DNA of 6,932 nucleotides from contig CAKMZE010000132.1 of NCBI GenBank assembly GCA_929200295.1, positions 1 to 6,932 on the forward strand, in the 5' to 3' direction. Numbering within the stretch: the first letter of the stretch is position 1; the number at the start of each line of letters is the position of its first letter. Below are positions 6,891 to 6,932 of this stretch, one piece after another. The notes under the pieces were generated by a model. The model ran no database searches and was not told where the DNA came from. It was given only the letters and a program-made list of their open reading frames with translations. A program made the translations under genes and the position numbers. This DNA comes from an uncultured Alphaproteobacteria bacterium. GTDB lineage: Bacteria; Pseudomonadota; Alphaproteobacteria; Rhodobacterales; Rhodobacteraceae.

Positions 6891-6910
6891 AAAGCGTGGG
6901 CGCTTGTGTT
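6859..6910. repeat. Strong 22-bp inverted repeat (hairpin) upstream of the permease; possible terminator
   Basis: Arms 6859-6880 and 6889-6910 are complementary at 21 of 22 positions with an 8-base loop (6881-6888). The single exception (6870/6899) is a U-G wobble in plus-strand RNA and an A-C mismatch in minus-strand RNA. No uninterrupted T run follows on either strand, only a GT-rich TTGTGTTTGTGT on the minus strand, so an intrinsic terminator for a gene beyond the right edge is possible but not typical. Each arm also contains its own small dyad, AAGCG-N4-CGCTT (6864-6877 and 6892-6905). A protein-binding site is the main alternative. Confidence 0.6.
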
Positions 6911-6932
6911 GTAAGTTTAGAAGATAAACGTG

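Larger units (their letters stand above)
6796..6932. other. Gene-free leader upstream of the permease
   Basis: These 137 bases contain no coding region I can support on either strand. They hold the permease ribosome binding site, the direct-repeat pair and the large inverted repeat. I found no convincing -35/-10 pair for the permease; the best minus-strand candidate (TTGTGT, 17 bases, TACGGT) matches only three of six in each box. Confidence 0.6.

Noticed and set aside
6911..6932. End of another gene at the right edge
   Set aside because: Only 22 bases remain past the hairpin; they contain a TAA on the minus strand, but that is far too little to support a coding region.

Overview
The window reads as chromosomal DNA of an alphaproteobacterium, most likely the Rhodobacterales/Roseobacter group. 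This rests on the betI-betC-betB gene order, proteins that closely resemble the rhizobial and roseobacter Bet proteins as I remember them, and moderately high GC with alphaproteobacterial codon use. I could not run a search, so the taxonomic call is an inference. All six genes lie on the minus strand and are read from high to low coordinates.

In transcription order: 6796-6932 is a gene-free leader with a strong 22-bp inverted repeat and an imperfect direct repeat. Next come a two-halved SLC13/DASS-type permease with central TrkA-C domains (5017-6795), the YebC/PmpR/TACO1-family protein (4214-4963) and a ten-helix EamA/DMT transporter (3235-4128). The last part is the choline-O-sulfate/choline utilisation operon: the repressor betI (2589-3167), choline sulfatase betC (1094-2602) and betaine aldehyde dehydrogenase betB. 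betB runs off the left edge after 352 residues, with about 135 C-terminal residues missing. betA, choline dehydrogenase, is expected next but is outside the window.

The bet genes form a pathway. BetC hydrolyses choline-O-sulfate to choline and sulfate. BetA (not seen) would oxidise choline to betaine aldehyde. BetB oxidises the aldehyde to glycine betaine, an osmoprotectant and carbon/nitrogen source. BetI is the choline-responsive TetR-type repressor. The 67 bp before the chosen betI start (64 bp before the ORF's first ATG) hold a plausible promoter whose -10/-35 spacer is filled by a perfect 7+7 inverted repeat, with a second dyad interlocked with it and a 12-bp palindrome beside it.

The three upstream genes share the direction but are separated by 53-85 bp, and nothing shows that they belong to the bet regulon. 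I do not see a new biological system here. The most interesting non-coding structures are the nested dyads before betI and the hairpin/repeat cluster upstream of the permease. There is no gene-free stretch longer than 300 bases, and I saw no tRNA, rRNA, CRISPR array or insertion sequence.
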